Part shown: positions 61,155 to 64,000 of the stretch, one piece after another
How positions within the stretch are numbered: position 1 is the first letter of the stretch
Layout of the letters: each line of letters starts with the position of its first letter
NCBI GenBank assembly: GCA_038237665.1
Contig: JBBRYK010000003.1
Location: forward strand, 1-64,000
Reading direction: 5' to 3'
From: JBBRYK01 sp038237665
GTDB lineage: Bacteria; Actinomycetota; Thermoleophilia; Gaiellales; Gaiellaceae
Length of the DNA stretch: 64,000 nt
The notes under the pieces: generated by a model
Told to the model about the DNA's origin: nothing
Seen by the model: the letters and a program-made list of their open reading frames with translations, nothing else
Databases searched by the model: none
Program-made: the position numbers and the translations under genes

Positions 61155-61160
61155 AGCCTA
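61155..61160 (-). promoter_or_regulatory. -10 box (TAGGCT) of the carboxyltransferase gene
   Basis: TAGGCT on the minus strand ends 7 nt before ATG 61147. The large inverted repeat begins 26 bp further upstream. Confidence 0.45.
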
Positions 61161-61185
61161 GCGCCGGAGGACTACGTCAGAGCGA

Positions 61186-61351
61186 GGAGGGTCTGGCGAA
61201 ACGGTGGCTGAGCCGCCGGGCCGCGCTGGGACGCGTGCTGCGGTGTCCTCAGTCGCCCACGTACTTAAGTTCAGTACGTGGGCTCCCTGCGTCCTTGCAG
61301 CACACGTCCCATCGCACCCCGGACGACGAGCACCGTTCCGCCAGACCCTCC
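61186..61351. mobile_element. MITE-like inverted repeat element
   Basis: An imperfect palindrome about 166 bp long. The left arm (61186-61265) and the reverse complement of the right arm (61273-61351) agree over most positions. The ends are near identical (GGAGGGTCTGGCG/GGAGGGTCTGGCG), and the centre is a perfect 11-bp stem (GCCCACGTACT) with a 7-nt loop. No coding content. The form is that of a non-autonomous miniature inverted-repeat transposable element, or a large hairpin RNA. No direct target duplication was seen. Confidence 0.6.
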
Positions 61352-61481
61352 TAATTCGGCTTGCAGACGTTGTCGCTGAAGGACTGCTGCTGTTCGGCGT
61401 TGGCGGCCTGGTCCTTGGCCGGCGGGCCAGCGTGGGGGCACCGGCAGCACCGAGCACCTTCCAGCCATACTCAGCCGGCCG

Positions 61482-62150
61482 ATGGTCGCAGGTCGACTCG
61501 GTCTGGTTCTTCCCGCCTGCCTGGGCGTCGTCCTCGGCGCGTGCGGGCACCGGAGCTCCTCGCTCTCCCCGACGATCCGGTCGATCGACCGGACGCTGCC
61601 GGCGAGCGCGGTCGGACGCGACTTTCCGTTCGCGCGAAACGGCTGCATCGAAGTGCCGCTCGGGCCCGGCGTCGGCACCCGCCGTTCCTGTCGCCTCACG
61701 CCTGCGCAGCGTGACGGCCTGCCGCGCTCACCCCGGACACCGGTTCACCTCGTCGCCGAGCTCTCCCTCGCGCGCCCGCAGAGCCTTTCGCAACACGCCT
61801 TCTTCGCCGACTTCGAGTCGAGAGGGCTCGGGACGTGCTTCACGATCATCTTCGCGATCGCCCTGGATCCACCCACGTGCGACGGCAACCGCCGCTGCGC
61901 GGCGCTCTGCGTCCGCTATTTCTCCGAGGGCAGGACGTCACAGCTCGGAGGCCGTGCGACGGGCCGGTACACGCTCGTCGCGGGGACGGTGCCGAGCAAT
62001 GCGAAGAACGTCCGCCTGGTGTTTTCTGACGGAAAGTCGTTGACCTATGCCCTGCGAGGACCGTTGGCGAAGGACTTCCCCGGCCGGCGCATCTTCATCG
62101 CCGATCTCGGCAGACGGCCGAAACCCGCGCGCGTCGGCGTCGTGCCCTAG
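61482..62150 (+). CDS. Predicted lipoprotein of unknown function
   Basis: A 222-aa exported protein. The signal peptide ends in a lipobox (LVLPACLGVVLGACG, lipid-modified Cys near residue 21). The mature part has pairs of Cys (NGCIEVPLG, RRSCRLTPAQR, GTCFTIIFAIALDPPTC) and a beta-rich end. No family recognised. The 130 bp between the inverted repeat and this gene holds no other feature. It is convergent with the acyltransferase gene and overlaps it by 4 nt. Confidence 0.65.
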   Translation: MVAGRLGLVLPACLGVVLGACGHRSSSLSPTIRSIDRTLPASAVGRDFPFARNGCIEVPLGPGVGTRRSCRLTPAQRDGLPRSPRTPVHLVAELSLARPQSLSQHAFFADFESRGLGTCFTIIFAIALDPPTCDGNRRCAALCVRYFSEGRTSQLGGRATGRYTLVAGTVPSNAKNVRLVFSDGKSLTYALRGPLAKDFPGRRIFIADLGRRPKPARVGVVP

Positions 62151-63142
62151 CCGGACGGCCGTCTGTAGGCCGGGAAGAAGCCGTCGTAGCCGACGGATTC
62201 CGCACCCGTCAGCTCGAGGTAGCGGGGCACGTCGTGGACGGCCTTTCCGAACCATTGTTCTCGCAGCGGTCCGGGGGCAAAGCGCTGCTTGAACTCGAGC
62301 AGCGCTCCACCAGCTCCGCCGATGCCGGAGCCGAGATGGAAGAGCTCGAAGCCGTGTTCCCGGCCGAGCTTCGCGGCCGTGTACATCAGCAGGTGGCTCG
62401 CACCGAGAAGACGGCCTTCGTGCGAGCTCGCTCCCAGGTGGTAGTGGAGCCAGGGCGGGGTGGCGAGGCAGAGCACGCCGGCGACGAGGGCTTCCCCCAC
62501 ACGGGCCTCCAGGAGCACGAGGCGGTCGCCGAGCCCGGCGAGGGCCGTCCAGTACGCCCGCGGAAAGAAGTAGTAGTCCTGAGCGCCGGCGCGGCGCATC
62601 GTCTCGTCGTACAAGGCCGCGAAGCCCCCGAGGTCGCTTGGTGACTCCCGGACGACGACCTCGATCTCCGTGCGCTCCGCCTTGCGCACCAGGCGCCGGT
62701 GGTGGCGATGCATCCCCTCGAGGAGATCGCCTTTCAGGGGCCATGCAACCGAGCCCTCGACGGGCTCACGCCGGAAGTTCGGCCCCGCGTAGCGGTAGTT
62801 CTCGAAGAGCGGGTGGAAACGAATGAACGTGGTGACGACGCCCTTCTCCGCACACCACTGCTCGTACAGCTCGTAGAAGCGGCCGACCGGCGGGGCCGCA
62901 CCCGCGCCGAGGGGGCCGCCGTAGCCGATCGGCGTCGCCGCATCGCAGCCGCCCCCGGCGATCTCGCGCACCAGGCACGCAAACACGACGTCGCCTCCCT
63001 CATCGGCCAGGTGGAGGTAGGTGGGCCGAGCGTCGTCGGGCAGCGCCGCGGATTCCACGAACGGCCGCAGGTAGTAGGCATCGGCGCACCCCAGCCGGTC
63101 GAGAAGGCTGTCCCACGTCCCCGGGTCGGCCTCGAGGCTCAC
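62147..63142 (-). CDS. FemAB/GNAT-type acyltransferase
   Basis: A 331-aa protein with the two-domain GNAT (FemAB, Acetyltransf_6) architecture. The second half has RHHRRLVRKAERTEIEVVV, MRRAGAQDYYFFPRAYW and HYHLGASSHEGRLLGASHL, typical of aminoacyl- or acyl-transferases acting on cell-wall or surface glycans. The GTG start overlaps the stop of the glycosyltransferase gene (GTGA), suggesting they modify the same glycan. Donor and acceptor are unknown. Confidence 0.82.
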   Translation of the reverse strand: MSLEADPGTWDSLLDRLGCADAYYLRPFVESAALPDDARPTYLHLADEGGDVVFACLVREIAGGGCDAATPIGYGGPLGAGAAPPVGRFYELYEQWCAEKGVVTTFIRFHPLFENYRYAGPNFRREPVEGSVAWPLKGDLLEGMHRHHRRLVRKAERTEIEVVVRESPSDLGGFAALYDETMRRAGAQDYYFFPRAYWTALAGLGDRLVLLEARVGEALVAGVLCLATPPWLHYHLGASSHEGRLLGASHLLMYTAAKLGREHGFELFHLGSGIGGAGGALLEFKQRFAPGPLREQWFGKAVHDVPRYLELTGAESVGYDGFFPAYRRPSG

Positions 63143-64000
63143 GTTGGCAGCCCGCCCCGAAGCCCGAGCCGGACGACCTCCGCGTAGGCGCGCGCCCGGT
63201 CGCGGGCAAACGGGAGCCAGGCCACGGCCCGCATCGCGCCGAGCACGACCACGGCCGTGCGGAGGACGAGCTGCTGCGAGCGCGGCTTGTGCTTGGCGAA
63301 GAAGCGCAGCAGGCTCCGGTAGCGGCTGAGAATGACCTGGGGCCGGTTCCACTTCCCCCACGAAGCTCCGCCCACATGCTCGAAGACGGAGTCATGGACG
63401 TAACCGATCGGCCCGCGGGCGCGGAGCCGGAGGAGCAGATCGACGTCCTCGAACCAGAAGAAGAACGCTTCGTCCATCCCGCCGACAGCGTCGAAGTCGC
63501 GGCGCGGGACGAGCAGGCACGCACCTGCCGGCTGCACGTCGATGTCCTGCGTGCGGGCGAAGTCGAAGCCGGCCACGTGGGCACGGCGCGAGACCGGGTT
63601 CGACGGCCAGTACCGCTCGAGGCCTGTGAGGAGCGCGAGCTGCTGGGCAAGGGTTGGATAGGAGCGGACGGCGAACCCGAGTTGCGGGTCGTTCGTGCCG
63701 ACGTCGACGAGCAGTCCGGAGGCGGCGACGTGCTCGGGGTGGGTGCGGGCGAAATCGACGAGGCGCTCGAGCGCCTCCGGCCGGGCGAAGACGTCGGTGT
63801 TCAGGATCAGGATCCATTCGGCGTCGCCCGAGGCCGCGCCGCGGTTGACCGCAGCGGCGTAGCCGAGGTTGGTCGCGCTCCGAATCAGGTCGACGTCCGG
63901 GAAATCCGCGGCGATCGCGTCCGGCGAGCCGTCGGAGGACGCGTTGTCGACCACGATCAGGCGCACCGGGGTGTCCGCAGCCACGGCGGCCGCCCGCAGC
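63139..64000 (-). CDS. Family 2 glycosyltransferase, partial (cut at right edge)
   Basis: At least 287 residues of a GT2 glycosyltransferase: LIVVDNASSDGSPDA (nucleotide-sugar binding), NLGYAAAVNRGA, ILILNTDVFARPEAL (the DxD-like metal site), and FFWFEDVDLLLRLRARG, then a C-terminal basic part with a possible membrane helix. It is similar to rhamnosyltransferases of WbbL type. The true N-terminus lies beyond the window, since the frame stays open to 64000. It precedes the acyltransferase gene with a GTGA overlap, so a surface polysaccharide cluster probably continues outside. Confidence 0.87.
   Translation of the reverse strand, partial: LRAAAVAADTPVRLIVVDNASSDGSPDAIAADFPDVDLIRSATNLGYAAAVNRGAASGDAEWILILNTDVFARPEALERLVDFARTHPEHVAASGLLVDVGTNDPQLGFAVRSYPTLAQQLALLTGLERYWPSNPVSRRAHVAGFDFARTQDIDVQPAGACLLVPRRDFDAVGGMDEAFFFWFEDVDLLLRLRARGPIGYVHDSVFEHVGGASWGKWNRPQVILSRYRSLLRFFAKHKPRSQQLVLRTAVVVLGAMRAVAWLPFARDRARAYAEVVRLGLRGGLPT

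Overview
The window is very GC-rich, densely packed DNA from a high-GC Gram-positive bacterium, most likely a deep-branching actinobacterium of the class Thermoleophilia (Gaiellales/Solirubrobacterales type). This rests on the codon use, the frequent GTG and TTG starts, the complete CysO/Mec/CysM sulfur-carrier operon typical of Actinobacteria, a CGNR/ABATE-type regulator, a Nei2-type glycosylase and a secreted collagen-like protein with a signal peptide style that recurs in Thermoleophilia. No rRNA, tRNA, CRISPR array, phage or intact transposase was seen. Genes are tightly packed. Convergent genes often overlap at their tails, operonic genes overlap by 4 nt (GTGA, TTGA, ATGA, CTGA), and many first genes of operons carry a TANNNT box only 6-8 nt before the start codon, which suggests leaderless mRNAs.

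Layout. 0.1-3.1 kb (minus): a complete CysO-dependent cysteine synthesis operon (E1-like/rhodanese activator, CysO, CysM, Mec peptidase) with a methyltransferase remnant between cysO and cysM. 3.2-7.5 kb (plus): a TPR protein, the principal sigma factor, an M20 peptidase and a PHP phosphatase. 7.5-10 kb (minus): creatininase with an amidase stub, and a YtcJ-like amidohydrolase. 10.1-13.4 kb: tandem DUF1326 proteins, a VOC protein, MscL and an acyl-CoA dehydrogenase. 13.4-20 kb: glutaredoxin, an FAD oxidoreductase, an HhH-GPD protein, a secreted protein and a large cyclase/AAA/TPR regulator.

20-23.5 kb (minus) is the most unusual part. It holds a split-borosin-like RiPP locus: a 101-aa precursor with its own TTGACC-17-TAAGGT promoter, overlapping an alpha-N-methyltransferase of the SonM/OphMA family. 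Upstream lie a fused MauE-TlpA-TlpA membrane thioredoxin and a 30-cysteine secreted phospholipase-A2-like protein. The first pair would modify the peptide backbone; the second pair looks like a secreted disulfide protein with its own redox partner.

23.6-35 kb: Lhr helicase, a Nei2-type glycosylase, two hypothetical proteins, a ParA-FtsZ pair in which FtsZ has an N-terminal extension of about 110 aa, gamma-glutamyltransferase and GNAT. 35-44.4 kb: a LON-domain protein, HisC-MFS-MeaB-threonine dehydratase, a persulfide-dioxygenase/rhodanese fusion with a hydrolase, and tandem CtaG proteins. 44.4-54.9 kb: acyl-CoA dehydrogenase, a frameshifted leucyl aminopeptidase, and a CGNR regulator divergent from an FtsX-like permease and double-ATPase ABC exporter with a clear operator, then an MFS protein, an SCP2 protein and an APH(6)-like kinase. 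54.9-61.1 kb (minus): a methylcrotonyl-CoA-carboxylase-type cluster (carboxyltransferase, enoyl-CoA hydratase, biotin carboxylase/carrier) interspersed with a collagen-like protein and small genes. 61.2-64 kb: a large inverted repeat, a lipoprotein, a FemAB-like acyltransferase and a family-2 glycosyltransferase cut by the window edge.
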